Shown in pieces: positions 1 to 12,535 of a DNA stretch of 64,000 nt. Position 1 is the first letter of the stretch, and every line of letters begins with the position of its first letter. A program made the translations under genes and the position numbers. The notes under the pieces are model-generated. The model saw only the letters and a list, made by a program, of their open reading frames with translations. It was not told the DNA's origin and did no database searches. The stretch is from Pyxicephalus adspersus (taxonomy: Eukaryota; Chordata; Amphibia; Anura; Pyxicephalidae): NCBI RefSeq assembly GCF_032062135.1, contig NC_092859.1:126038625-126102624 (forward strand), given 5' to 3'.

Positions 1-110
1 CACTGTCTGTATTAGTCTGTCATTTGCAATCCCTATTTAATGTACAGCGCTGCGTAATATGTTGGCGCTATATAAATCCTGTTTAATAATAAGAAATAAT
101 AATAATATGT
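1..110 (+). mobile_element. SINE/LINE-tail repeat, 3' fragment
   Basis: The sequence reads into a 3' end of the form 'gtacagcgctgcgtaata..ggcgctatataaat', followed by an AAT-rich tail. This is the L2-clade LINE tail that vertebrate SINEs borrow for reverse transcription. Upstream, 'gtctgtcatttgcaatccc' matches the body of the same family seen at 33.6, 55.9 and 57.6 kb. The 5' part lies outside the window. Confidence 0.75.
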
Positions 111-1130
111 GGATAAAGAGTAAAAGGGGATAAATAACAAGTGCAGCACACAGCAATCCTAAACATTTGATCACTATTAACTTTACTTAAGTCACACAGT
201 ACAAGATGGATTTGCTTTTGCTCTAATTTACTAAACAAGGCTTACAATACCTTTTACCACAATGACAAATTTGCTTCTAGTAGAGTTTTATACTAAAATG
301 CAGCTTATTTTTTCTGTTCCCTGTTACATACGTTTGCTGGGATAGGAATGTGGCCAGATGTTTTGTGTGGATATGGTGGAATCCTGAATGAATGTTCTCT
401 GCCAGTGGGTTTGAGTGGAAACTGTCCAGTCTAATCTCCTAAGGGGGAATTTATCTGTTATTAAAGCTTGGGTATATGGAGTGTATGTCTGAAATTAACT
501 CTTTAGCTTTTGAGCCAAAATAACACAGTGAAACTGGTAAATGGAATTTAGATAATTATACTTGTACCAATTTTTTCTATATAATTTTGTAGATAAAATC
601 CATCTGTTTGCCCATATTCACTGATTACATTGTATAGTAAATAGTTTTAAATGGATCCCAGGAACAACAAAATTTGAAAATTTCAGACTGCTACTCTATT
701 ACTCTATTCACTGGATGATTGAAGTGAATTTTTACTGGGTTTTGGGTGAACATTCTCAGCCCTATTAGTAAATGAGCCTCATGAAATGTTTTTGCAATTG
801 ATTGCTAATGTAGTGGCATCCTAATTTCTATTGAATTTTAGGATAGCCCTTCACCACCAATATTTTGTGACTTTAATTGGCATGCTATGAATAAGTATTG
901 CCAAAGTTATATAAAAAAAAAAAATACAAATACTATTTAAGAGAAACTAAGTCTGTCTTGATTTCATGTAATCTTAACAATGCTAATCCATGTGGTACCA
1001 TTAAAGTCCCATGATAATGAAGGTAAAAGGGAGTTACCATAATTTATACCATAAGAACCTAAAAAACATCTGGAACATCCCTCAATTCAGCTTGCTAGAA
1101 ACCTTTGGCTAAATTGCTTTTCTTCTCGTC
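111..1130. other. Non-coding, no feature recognised
   Basis: AT-rich single-copy-looking DNA. No open frame with family resemblance and no terminal repeats were seen. A short poly(A) run lies near 913-924. Confidence 0.6.
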
Positions 1131-1134
1131 CACC

Positions 1135-1435
1135 TATTATTACACTGTATTTATATAGGGCCATCATATTACGCAGCTCTGTACAAAGTCCATAGTCATG
1201 TCACTAGCTGTCCCTCAAAGGGGCTCACAATCTAATGTCCCTACCATAGTAATACGTCCCAATTTTTTGGGAGGGTAGTCAAATACCTCAACTGAATGTT
1301 TTTGGGATGTGGGAGGAAACCCATGCAGGCATGAGGAGAAACTTCAAACTCCATACAGATGGTGGCTTGGCTTAGATTTGAACCTGGGACCTAACGCTTA
1401 TACAGACCATGCATTAAGTAGCAGCTCTGTATGAT
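1135..1435 (-). mobile_element. V-SINE copy
   Basis: Read on the minus strand, this has the V-SINE order: a tRNA-like head with a box-B-like motif (about 1374-1384), the conserved central V domain (about 1305-1362, 'tttcctcccacatcccaaaa' type), the 'gattgtgagcccctttgagg' segment (about 1205-1235), and an L2-type tail ending at 1135 in a short ATT run. The copy is diverged and the box A region is degraded. About 25 bp at the head end (1405-1435) resembles the tail-repeat family, as at 29,967. Confidence 0.75.
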
Positions 1436-1519
1436 GATCAACTAATATAAAATTCTTCTTAAAGATTTGTTGTGGAGATGTACAGTAAATCTCTGAACGC
1501 TAATGCTGCTTTATTATTT

Positions 1520-1910
1520 ACAGCCACCAATCCTGGGGGTTATTATTGTATGCACTGACACTAATTCAGGGGGTAAATATTGTGTTCACTTACACCAGTC
1601 CTGGGAATAATAATTGGGGGATTATTATCACATGCTTAAACACCAATCCTAGGGGTTATTAATAACTGCACTGATACCAGTCCTGATGGTTACTAGTGTT
1701 TTCACTGACACCTATCCTGAAGGGTTGTTATTATATTGATTGACTTCAATCCTGGTGGTAATTATTGCAGTCACTGATATCAATCCAGGGCATAATTATT
1801 GCAGTCACTGATATCAATCCTGGGGATAATTATTGCAGTCACTGATATCAATCCTGGGCATAATTATTGCAGTCACTGATATCAATCCTGGGGATAAATA
1901 TTGTAAGTTC
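1520..1910. repeat. Minisatellite, roughly ten 33-46 bp units
   Basis: Tandem units of the type 'caatcctggggataattatt' + 'gcagtcactgatat'. The last four start at 1768, 1801, 1835 and 1869, so the period there is 33-34 bp and the units are nearly identical. Units on the left (1525-1750) are longer, 35-46 bp, and much more diverged. No reading frame is kept. Confidence 0.9.
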
Positions 1911-4330
1911 AAATACTTTAAATATTAGGGCTTTTTTACTCCCACTTTCTATTCAGTGTACCCATAAACCCTATTTTGTCTAAACTTTAGACTATTAGGT
2001 AAAGAGAGAAAAGTGCCAAACTACGGCCATATGCTTTATTGACCAAGTCCATTTTCTTTGCTCTGCCCATAAGCTTCTGTCATTCTTTGCACTTACTGAC
2101 CTGGAATGAAAGGGGAAATGTACGTACATCTTAATACTGCTCTCTGTAAAGTTTACATACATTTAGAATTACTGATGGACACCCTAACCTGAAATGATAC
2201 AAATTTTTACTTCCCAACGGTTTTTTACAATTTGTAATTGTTTTCATTGTCGATAAATCAGCTTTTGCATTTATCTGGAGAAGCCAGCTAGAGGAAATAA
2301 ACAGTTTGGAAATATAGATGGCTCTCATAGCGCCAAGTTTTTTTCTCTTGCTTGTTTGGTGATTCGGCTGGACAGATCATAAATGACATTGGGGGACAGT
2401 TACACAAACAGTAAAATTTCCCCTGCTCGTGGTTGTCTCGGGTCAAAATGTAACGTCTGTACAGTTGCCCTCCAATCAAAGCTTTTTATAGCTTTAGTGA
2501 GTTGTCATCTGAAAAAAGGGATTTCTAGAAGAATGTAATGGTTCTCAGCACAACTTCTACCTCACGCTGTTTCTTCTTTTGTTCATACAATTATTGCAAT
2601 GTCAGATCACAGAATGGTGGCTTTGAAACAGACACTGGTGCAAAAATGTACACACGCCACAGCTTTACATGCTCCTTCATTGATTTTTTTTTTTTTTTAA
2701 GGACTAAATTTTTAGTCCTGAATATCTAATTTATCCTATTTCCTATTTAACAATTGTACAGTGTTTGTTGTGTTGAGCTATCAGTAATTTACAAGTAATA
2801 CACTGAAATCTATTCTTTAATTGTCATTTAAACTGATTAAGCAAGGCAAGTGAAAGTTACATTTTTTTCCAGTGCAATATGGACGCATTCTAAGCAAAAA
2901 CTGTCCAAAGAATAAGATTATCCATACAATGTGTTTTTAGGCCCCTCTAAGCTTCTTACTGATATAATGTGGAACTGGACAAAAAACATGGCTTAGTTTT
3001 GTATCATGCACAAGAGTGTTAGTCAAATCAGCTTTCCTATTATGCTCACATCGCTTCAAGGAAACGAATGCATGGCAGGAAAGAATATTTTACTTAAAGA
3101 AATCCAAAAAGATGAAAACGTGTTTAAGAATTTACTTTTAATATATAAGTCATGTATGTTGTGGCTGAACAGAGATGAAAATGTTACATATTTTATTTTG
3201 AGCTGCAAAATCCTCATTACTTTTCTTTTTTCACAGATTTTAGTCTCTTCATTCTAAAAATATGTATAGAAATATACCAACAAGAAAAACTTCAATATAT
3301 CTTTTTGAGAAACAAAGTGATACATTGCAATAAAGAAACAATAAAGTTGGCATAATAATATGTTTTAAAATAGGAAGATGAGTAGAACAAGTCATACACA
3401 CAACTCCAAAATATTTATTTGTTTTATATAAGAAAAAAGCAAGTCAACATTTATTATAATTTGAGTTGCATTAAGATTAGTTTTCAGTTGCTTCTGATCT
3501 ACTCCTGGATTGCTTTGATCTGCTTTTGAGTTGTTTTTGCATTCACATTGGCTTAATGGGGAAGTGAAGAGGTTCAGACATAAATAAGAACACATATTAG
3601 TACTTAACAGCCTACATGTAACAGTTTTTGATCCTGCACAAATACTTCATATTTTGCCACCATTGTGGAAAGCCTTTGCTGTTGACAGAGTACTTTGAGA
3701 TGAAGAGCTAGCCGATCCTGTGTGTTTTCATATACTGCGCTGAAGACCATTCTATTTGTTTAAGTCATCATCACAAATGACCATTATAGGACAGAGATTC
3801 CAGACGATCAAAAGAAAACTGCTTAGGATTTGCCTAAATAAATTAGGCCATTTTCGCTCCAGCGACTAAAGGGGATTTGTTTTCTTTGGAATCTGAACAG
3901 CTTTAAAATTTTGGTAACTAATAGGATGTCAGCCCACCAACAAAGTCCTGTGCACATAAAAGATTTTTAGCCTCCTAGGTAAATACATTTCTAATGATTG
4001 AACCTGTTAGAAAACAGGGTATTTGATTTAAAAAAGTTACACATTGACTTCTGAATGTTCATGCAAAAGACAAATCTGTCTCAGTATTTCACCCAACACT
4101 ATATTTTGTTCAGTGTGTTCTGAACATGATTATTCATACCTGATTATCTCCAATCAATAAATACAGCATATTAGACTATAAACCAACAAAGCAAAGAAAA
4201 TTGAACAGTCCACTAAAAAAGCAGCCAGCGTTGGTCTAAATTCCCCCACAATATAACAAGTTCAATACAGAGTGGAATCCCTATGTTTGATGTCAGTCGG
4301 ACTACATGTGCCATATTATATATGTAAGGA
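1911..4330. other. Non-coding, no gene recognised
   Basis: AT-rich sequence with several stop-bounded frames of 60-85 codons that show no domain, no codon bias and no splice context. A T-run lies at 2684-2699. Nothing else could be supported. Confidence 0.55.
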
Positions 4331-4334
4331 CTTG

Positions 4335-4420
4335 TCTTGATTTTTAGCTCCACCCCAATGACGAAAGTTTTGGTGAAACGCGTAGGCCAAAGCTAAACAT
4401 GTTGATGTCACAAGTGAATT
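4335..4420 (+). repeat. Dispersed frog repeat carrying gtgaaacgcgta
   Basis: The run 'caatgacgaaagttttggtg' followed by 'aaacgcgtagg' fits a motif recurring in frog repeats (gacgaag...gcgaaacgcgt). A weaker relative lies near 6905-6945 ('gatgaagcttatactgcgaa' then 'acacatcaag'). Class and limits cannot be set from two diverged copies. Confidence 0.35.
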
Positions 4421-4861
4421 AGGGCTTTGATTGGATGTTTTCAGCACACACTATTGTTTTATGACAGTATGGTATTTTTATCTAGAATATAGTTATAAAT
4501 AACAGTCTGAACTATCATTGGGCATTCTCCATTTTTGGAGGGACATGTCAGTCTTTTTTATCCTTAGGAATAGCAGCAATTGCTGAGACGGCTCACTGGA
4601 ACATAAGTACAGCAGGTCTTGATTAATTTGAAAGGCGTAGAACTGTCTATTGTTCCAGGAGAAGGGGCAATTACTTCCTTTTGGTGGAAGCACACCTAGA
4701 TTGTTGTTTTGTTTGAACAGTCTTCCTATATCTGTGAGTGCATGAGTATGTTGGATAAGGATTCCTGAAGTATAGGAAAAATAAAATTGTAGTTTTCAGT
4801 TGTGGTCTTTAAGTCTTATTGGACTAGATTTTAGATTGTTTAATTTTAACGCCACGCATTT

Positions 4862-5345
4862 AACATTATTAATATTATTATTAATATTATTATTATTTAT
4901 TATTAAACAGTAGTTATAAAGCACCAGCATGCAGCATGGTGGCTCAGTGGTAAATTCTCTGACCTTTGCAGCCCTAGGTTTGAATCTCGGCTAGGATGAT
5001 ATCTGCATGGAGTTTGCAGGTTCTCCTTATGTTTTTGTGGGTTTTCCTCCAGGTACTCCAGTTTCCTCCCACATCCCAGTTAGGTCAATTGTCTTCCCCC
5101 GAAAAAATTGACCTTTGACTGTATTAAAGTCATATGACTGAGATAGAGACTTTAGATTGTGAGCCCCTTTGAGGGACAGTTAGTGACATGACCATGGACT
5201 TTGTACAGCACTGCGTAATATGATGGAGCTATATAAATACTGTGTAATAATATATTATACAGAGCTGTACATTAAATATGGGTTCCAAATGACAGACAGA
5301 TACACACAGTAACACAGGAGAAGAGAGGACTCTGCGTAAAAGAAC
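4862..5345 (-). mobile_element. Tail-repeat copy split by a V-SINE
   Basis: The outer element is a minus-strand tail repeat. Its 3' part is 4862-4930 (ATT run, then 'aaacagtagttataaagcac') and its body is 5256-5345 ('agctgtacattaaatatggg', 'gacagacagatacacacag'). The two halves join cleanly if the plus-strand V-SINE at 4931-5255 is removed, so the V-SINE inserted later. Confidence 0.7.
4931..5255 (+). mobile_element. V-SINE, near full length
   Basis: The parts run in order: tRNA-like head with box A 'tggctcagtgg' (4940-4950) and box B 'ggtttgaatc' (4977-4986); V domain from about 5004 to 5075 ('tgcatggagtttgcaggttc' through 'tttcctcccac'); 'gattgtgagcccctttgagg' (5155-5175); and an L2-like 3' tail (5202-5241) with an AAT run. 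In this superfamily the head supplies a Pol III promoter and the tail recruits an L2-type reverse transcriptase. It sits inside an older repeat in the opposite orientation. Confidence 0.85.
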
Positions 5346-6880
5346 TTGGGGATTTGGGGAAAGCAGTACACAAAAGGCATTTTAGTCTATAAGCTGAACA
5401 TGTAAACTGTACTGTATCTATAACATTTTTATTCCATTCAAGTTAATTGATCAAAAATATTACATATTACAGCTAGTTATAGTTTGAGGTCACGGAGATA
5501 TCATCAATGTCGCCTGATAATGATATTGTGATGTTGAATAACATGCTTGAATTAGTTGTATCTTTGTAAATCTGGTAGATACACTTATTATACATAGTCA
5601 TAGAGATAAATTATCCATCCAAGATTTATCCAAATTTTACCCAAAACATATACCTTATACAAACATTATACATAAATAAAAATTATACATTTTTATTTAC
5701 AAAAACATATAGATTTTTTTTAATATTAGATTACATGAGTAAAAGGTAATTTATACATAGTCAAATTAAATCCAATGTGAAAAATGTGTAAATCTTGGAT
5801 AAAAGTTAGACAAATTGTTGGTGAAGACCTTTATAAAAAGACACTTTTGTGTTTAAATATTGAGTGTCATATACAACAACAAGCAGCTAACTGCTGGAAT
5901 ATATAATGTTTTTCAACATTTCTTTCCCTTAGCAGCAGTTGTGTGATCATTACATCCTTCATCATTTTCTTTACATTTGAAAGAAAAAATGTATCCTATA
6001 ATCTAATTACTATCAAGATATTATATTTGTGGAAGAGAGAGACAATAATCTATTCACTGTTCCATGTTGGAGTAGAGAGAATGTTTAGCTGGAAAGCTGT
6101 GTGTCCAGTTGGGATAAGGCCAACACTAATTTAACCTCTGGTCAAACGGTTGGGAGTTAGCTAGTTTCCTTTTTCCTCTTACATCACTCCTAAGGATTCA
6201 GACAAAAATAATATGGTCTAGATTAGATGACATTACAGGCACGAGGGAGGATAGTGTTGAAACCCCTCTGAGACAAATGATCCCCTGCAAACCAACAGCT
6301 GTAGGACTGATATAAACAACTATAATATTCATTTCCTCGTGGCTTTAATTACACAGCTAAACAGCTTTTTTTTTTGGCCTCTATTTATCTATTATGCATT
6401 TACGTACATAGCTGCAGAAGCTGCCGGTCAATAAGTGGCATAATAGACTGAGATGTTCATTCTTCATCTAATTAAAATTCCAAGTAAAGTAATTAACAAC
6501 TCTCAGTTCCTTTACTATTAGCAAGTTTGAGATGCAGAAAGTATTTGCAATTTAAAGTGAATCTAAACCCCAAGAATAAATGCATATTTTGCAGCTTCTT
6601 AGTCCTTAGATCTGTTGACTGCATTAGTTTTTGCTTTCCAGGATTTGTTTTCTTCACTGAGTGATCCTTCCAGTCACACTTTTCATGTCCTAGTGTGATA
6701 AAGGTCACCAACTCTACGTTATCTATGCAGAAGCACGTTGTCACAGAATAAGAAGTTTGTTAGAACTACAGAATGTCTTTCTCTTTCTCTCTCTTCCGAA
6801 GTACATATTAAAACTTAGGGTAGTGGTGTCTTGTAATCTACCTTGTATTAAGGGGGCAATTAATTTGTTACAACTGATTG
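5346..6880. other. Non-coding; 6180-6500 conserved-element-like
   Basis: No coding exon was found. The part 6180-6500 has high-complexity sequence with several homeodomain-type TAATTA/ATTA cores ('tctaattaaaattcc', 'aagtaattaac') and no repeat resemblance. That is the look of a conserved non-coding element, but conservation cannot be judged from one sequence. Confidence 0.3.
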
Positions 6881-9800
6881 ATGGTGTACCCTCCTAAAAG
6901 AGTTCTTCTGATGAAGCTTATACTGCGAAACACATCAAGAATTAAAGGGGATCTCCATTGTCTGTGTAAAATCACACTTGAAACCAACATAATTGCTGAG
7001 ACTGAACATGTTTGTAGGGACTATTTTGAATACATTTTAGTTTCACATATTTGTATTTTTTCTGTACAAAGGTACCTTAAAAGTCTCGTAAACTTAGTTT
7101 TGCTGGTTGGAAAAGGAAAAAACACTATGTCTGTCAACTGACAATGGGGCAGCAATGACAGAGAGTAAAGGTAGGTATCGTTCACTAGATTTTTGGCAGT
7201 ATTAGCTTTTTGCAGGAATCAAGCAGATATAGCACTTTCAAATGTATATTTACCATACCAAAAGAGAGACCCTCCACTTGAGGGTGACTTTATTTTTATT
7301 CTTTTTTCTATGCTTGCTTTCTGCACTTGTACTACTTCATATCTGATCAATAAATTAATTAAAATGATTGTATCCAGTAAGTGTTAGTCACATTAAACTC
7401 AACTTGTTCTGTAAAGTAAAATATATTCTGCTACCCATCCTGGTGGCTTCCTTTGCTTAGGAAAACACTTGGATGAATGTCAAAATGCCTTTCAACATTA
7501 CAGTACACATCCAGTTTATTGTGGCTGACTATGGCTAGATTTACTATGATCTGGCTAACTGAGGACATTCATAGACATTAGTGTATAGGTGTATTTTTTC
7601 TCTGCAAGTCAATTGATCAGCCTTGCTGATTGAAAACCAATAGTGCAAAAAGAACACTTTGAATCTTGCTTGTAGAATGGTATTGTTGACTAATCAACTT
7701 TAGGTTGTTGTTAAAAAGCCCTATAAATTCCATCTCAAATTCATGGCTTCGGCTGGGGCCTTTCTGTAAAAACTAAAACACAGTTATTCATTTTAAGCAA
7801 TTTAGCTCAAGTTACAAAACATAGGAGGACATAAACCAGTCCATAATGAGCAGCAGTGCTCCCGATTTTAGGCAGTATGTATAATAATCTAGTTGTTAAT
7901 AATCATCATCATCAAGTAATTGTATTGACGACCTCCAACAGCTGCGGACACTCATTTGCTAAGCGGGCCTGATATTTCCTAAAGTCAGGGATCAAAACAT
8001 GATTTCTGTGCAATTATCAATGTCTAGTGAGAAGTGCTATTGGTCACGTTGAGGTTTCTAACAATCTTTGGGGGGATATCAGGCACATCCAAAGATAAGC
8101 CTAAACTAAATTCGGCAAATGTGTGATATTTTACACATTTGCACAACTTTCCTATATCTTCGAAAGTTCCAACTTTCTAGCTGATCACATTGCAAATGAT
8201 ACCATTTTTTACAGTTTTCTTCCAGTTTTTAACAGATAGTGGAGGGGTTACAGCACCCAACACCAAGGTCTGCACACCACGCACAGCCAATACAAGGGGC
8301 CCCCATTAAACTGGATGTTCAGTGAAGTTGTTTTACGTACAATGTGTTTAGAAGAGTGTAAGCAAAAGTTAAGGAAAAAGGTACCAGAACCTAGAACCCT
8401 GACATCCTTTGACTGAAATCCCTGATAAACCACAAGTTTACTAGACTTCAAATTTATTGAAATGTTACTCTTTGATGAACTGATTATTTATTGAACTTGG
8501 AATTGTATAGTGTAGCAACCTGATAAGAAAAAAGGCCAGTTATAGCACATTGAACCTATGAAAAGTTACACTACCCTTCTCCTCTTTACTTTCCACATTT
8601 AGCCTCCTTTTACATTTTGTTGTATAAAAACCAGCGTGGACCTGCTATTTGCAGACTTGTATTGTTGCGTATCTTGCACTTGCACTATGTTTAGCTGTAG
8701 TTTCTCTATTTGTCTTCTTCTATCCACTTGTACCTGTTCTATCCCTGTTACTCTGTCCCTCATATCAGCTGCAGAACTCAATAAAACAGATACTGTATTC
8801 CATAAAAATTCACTGCAAGCCGTAAGGTAGCAAATCCTTTATCAGGCAGAGAAGACCTCTGGAATCAAATTTACATACACACATACAGCCTGCCTGCTTA
8901 ATGCAAATTATCTTCTATGGGATACAGCTCTAAAAACCAAGCATTTCTATACATGTTAATCCCCACTAATTAAAATGTTTATAAGTGGTTTAACCCGTCA
9001 CCAGTTTTGGCTTTGTTGTGGCTATACAAAAATACGTCTTTGCAGATTTGTCAGTACAGGCTAAAACCATATGTCAGAAGATTATTTTAGTTGTCAGTAT
9101 CTGTTTCTACCATAATATGGTATTCTTGTCCCTGAGCTCCGATCGGCTGTATGTAGTGTGAGATACCCAAATATCTCCTTTCCTACTGGGACTTTCTTGC
9201 CCATTTATGTTCTGAGCTATTTGGAAGTATTTTGTAATCTGCATTCCTCCTTGGAGAGGACATTGTGATATTGGGGAAGGAACTAAAACAATGATGGAAG
9301 AACAGTTTCCCCAGTGGGTCAGTTTATGGGGCCTGAGCGTCACTCAGCATATGTGCCGTGCTGCTGGGAGCTGTATTTATATCCAGCATTCTGATTACTA
9401 CATGGAATGCTGGAATGAATGGAGCATACACAGGTCTGGTTTTGCACTTCCTCCAGCTGGAAAATAAATGTTGCAGAGAGCCAGACTAATCTTGTGCATG
9501 TTTCTGGCCACGAGTGTACTAAGGTGCTCATCATGTACTGTATATATATGTACTGTCCTATGAATCTGTGTCCCATGTTGATATTGTGTTATCCATTTTT
9601 TGTCAATTTAATTGACACTGTTTAGACAGATAAATGCAATGTTAAATGCCTGCAAAAAAAAAGTAACTATCATCTGATTTACTCTATATTTTAACATTTA
9701 ATCCCATTAAAATTGAAATAAAGAATTAATAGGAAAGAATCATTAATAGGAAAATTAAGCATTAGCAGGAAAAATCCTGAACCGTTCAGGACATGCATTT

Positions 9801-11033
9801 TGTATCAAATTGAAGCCTTATTCCACCGTGCGTAAACATCTGACAGTAATCTAGAGATCTGATAATCAATTTTTGTTTTCTTGATGTAATACAGTAGAGA
9901 TATTCCCAAACACACCCAGTGTAGGCATCTTGCTGTCTCTCATGTATAGAATACCTAATATACATAAGTTCTTTTTATTATTTTTTACAGCCGCCACTCA
10001 AATGTAATGCTGATACATCAGGTGTAGAGAGGGGAATTGCTACAACACACATTTAAAGAAGTAGGTCCATGCATTCCCCACATAGGGAGCTTTCTGGAAT
10101 TTGGAAACATTGGATTTCATAGCATGACCAGGGTACGCCATTGTAAATGGAGAAAATGAGAACAATATAAAAGGTCTGTGCTCCACATAACTTTTGATTC
10201 CATGCTTTCTATCTATGGAGATGGAAATTATGATCTCTCTGCTGCATCCAAATATTCTCTTCCAAGAAGCAGGCAGTCCTTGATTTAGCTTAGCTTGAAA
10301 AGAAAGCACATGTCCCTGTACCAAAAGTGGGAGCAAGAAAGGCATTAAGAATCCTCTATGTGTGCAATCTGATTTCTACATTTGCCAACCAGGAATCACA
10401 TAAGATCGCATAAGGTCCTGGGCAAAGCCGAGTTCCTGAAATATGCTTTCACTTTTTATGTTTGTTCTACTATTGCTGTTTAATTAGCGGGAATAGAACT
10501 GCAAAGAAACTGCAGTTTTTATTTGGATGTATATATTGTTTTTTTTTATTATTATTATTATCCTGTATAATCTTCCCCTAATAACCCATTCCACTTCTGT
10601 ACATCAACATACTTTTTAAGCACACCTGAAAAGGTATCATAATAATGTGAAAAGGATATAAAACTTTATAATTTTAATATAGATTTATATATAAAAAAGT
10701 ATATTTTAAACAATTTTAGTCCTGATTATAATAAACAAAACTGTAAAAGCGATCAGGTCCTTTTCTTACTATTCAAATCACCAACTCTGTGGGAGAAAGT
10801 AATATGGAGATTTGCATTGTGATAAAAAGCACAGTGCCTGGATTATAGAAATGATTAACATGGTCATACTCACACTAATACACCCAGAAAATATTATCAT
10901 AAAGTGACCTAGAATATCCTTTCCATTTCAACTCAATGATAAACATCCAACCAACAAATGAGTTAAATTGTTTGAGTTGAGTTTTTGAGTTTTTTCAGAT
11001 TGATATTGATAGATTGTGCATTTTGATAGGGCT

Positions 11034-11036
<3 letters not shown>
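6881..11036. other. Non-coding, low-copy DNA
   Basis: No gene recognised. The stretch 6885-7370 may be a degraded dispersed repeat (it contains the 'cgaaacacatcaag' motif). At 9383-9391 and 9405-9413 there is a perfect 9-bp inverted pair (ccagcattc / gaatgctgg) with a 13-nt loop, in a GC-richer patch at 9100-9500. Frames of up to 101 codons (10040-10345, minus) have no family resemblance. Confidence 0.45.

Positions 11037-11077
<41 letters not shown>
11037..11077. repeat. (AT)n microsatellite
   Basis: An uninterrupted AT dinucleotide run of 41 nt. Confidence 0.97.
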
Positions 11078-11078
<1 letters not shown>

Positions 11079-12397
11079 TACAAGTCAGGCTAAAGACTGT
11101 CATTTCACAATGTGCTCAGTCATTTCATAATAACTGTGTTCGTAGGCTGCTGGTTCTTTCCTGTTTATGCAGAGGACACTGACAGTTCTTTTCAGGAGAA
11201 GGTTAACGATTGTTGTGTTTTCTTGTACTTACAGTCTACATTGCATGCTCTGTTATCCATGAAAATGTTGGTGTGTCTGTGGTTTCCTGCATTGCATGGC
11301 GTGACATGCTTGTGTATGGATTTTGTAAATATTATCTTCAAAAGTACTAACTGTGAAAAGTGCTGTTTAGTAAAACTATCACAATGAAGGGTGGTTTGCA
11401 TTTATTAACTTTGCTTCATCGCCCAATAGATATTATATTATACATGGATGTCATTTTAAGGAAAAATTATTTATTTATGGATATGTAGACTACCTTGAAA
11501 GAAGTTTTTACTTACAAAATAAAGTATAATAAAAATGCACCAGATGGTTTATCTATATATCTAGCCGGGGCTATTATTTATTGTCCCAATGATAACAGTT
11601 TGACCAAACAGGATGATGGGTTCTCCCTAAAAGCAGACATAAGTACTTTTTTGTAGTTGGGAAAGCTAGAACCTCAGGTTTCTATATCTGAGCCCTAATA
11701 CAGATTTTACAACACTGTCTTTCTAGTAAAAATGTGTTGGTAGAAAAATTTTCAGTTCAGTTCTAGGCCTGCTTAGCGGAACCGTTCCAAAAATTCTGGA
11801 TTCAAAATATATTGCATCAAAATAGGGGGGGAAATTCTTGTGATTAGTTCTGGTGTTTTGAGAGTAACTTCGGCAATCAAATGCAATAAATGACTGAGGA
11901 ACTTTGAGTTTATTACCAAAAAAGTGGGAAAATATCAATCATTGCTTCCCATGCCATCATCAGTTGTGGATTGGCCTTTTTTTCCTTTTTTTGCAGAAGG
12001 TCAGTTTCACACTGTCAAATGTTGTCAAATGTTTATCTGTTCAGATGCTTTTTTGCATTTTGAAAGTATTTATAATATTGTATAATAACTACAATGTTGT
12101 TTGTTATACCTGTAACCTATGGTATTGCAATGCTTGAATTATTGTCTTTTTTTCTGCCTTTCTTATTTTGTAAACCCCAATAAATCAATTCAAAAAGGGG
12201 TACAATAGTTACAGTGATGTGGATGGGTCATTTCATGCAGGCTGTGGGCAATATTCTAAAAATGCTAATCTTTCAATTTGCAGGTTTTTAGGTTGCCTTT
12301 TCACAACAATGAAACAATGAAATAACAACCCCACTGAAATCAAGGCAGTTAGATTAGTAGTAAGATGCAGACTACCAGAAGCCAATGCTGCTCAATT
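11078..12397. other. Non-coding, no feature recognised
   Basis: AT-rich DNA. The 91-codon frame at 11112-11387 begins with a hydrophobic stretch but has no family resemblance and no repeat or splice support. A run 'aaccccaataaatcaattca' near 12174 resembles a retroposon 3' end without a clear poly(A). Confidence 0.45.
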
Positions 12398-12535
12398 TTT
12401 GGAATGAACCTGGTCAAGGATTGAAAACATTTGCTAGGAAATACCAAATGCTTTTGAAGAAATCTATTACAGGTTTGCTGGATTATCCATATCTTCCTCA
12501 GCCCTTCAGAGAGCTTTAATAAATCAGGTCCAATG
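12398..12535. mobile_element. Partial copy of hairpin MITE (gggcctgatttatta family)
   Basis: The right arm is preserved: 'ttgaaaacatttgctaggaa', 'caggtttgctggat' and the terminus 'ctttaataaatcaggtcca' (12514-12532). These match the complete copy at 52,609-52,817. The left arm is largely lost. Confidence 0.65.

Noticed and set aside
4940..4986. tRNA gene suggested by box A and box B
   Set aside because: They form the tRNA-derived head of a V-SINE; no cloverleaf or anticodon arm could be drawn.
10040..10345. 101-codon minus frame
   Set aside because: No recognisable motif and ordinary AT-rich composition; the length is not remarkable for a 64-kb window.
11112..11387. 91-codon frame starting with a signal-peptide-like stretch
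   Set aside because: No homologous family, no cleavage or splice context, and an overlapping antisense frame is also open.
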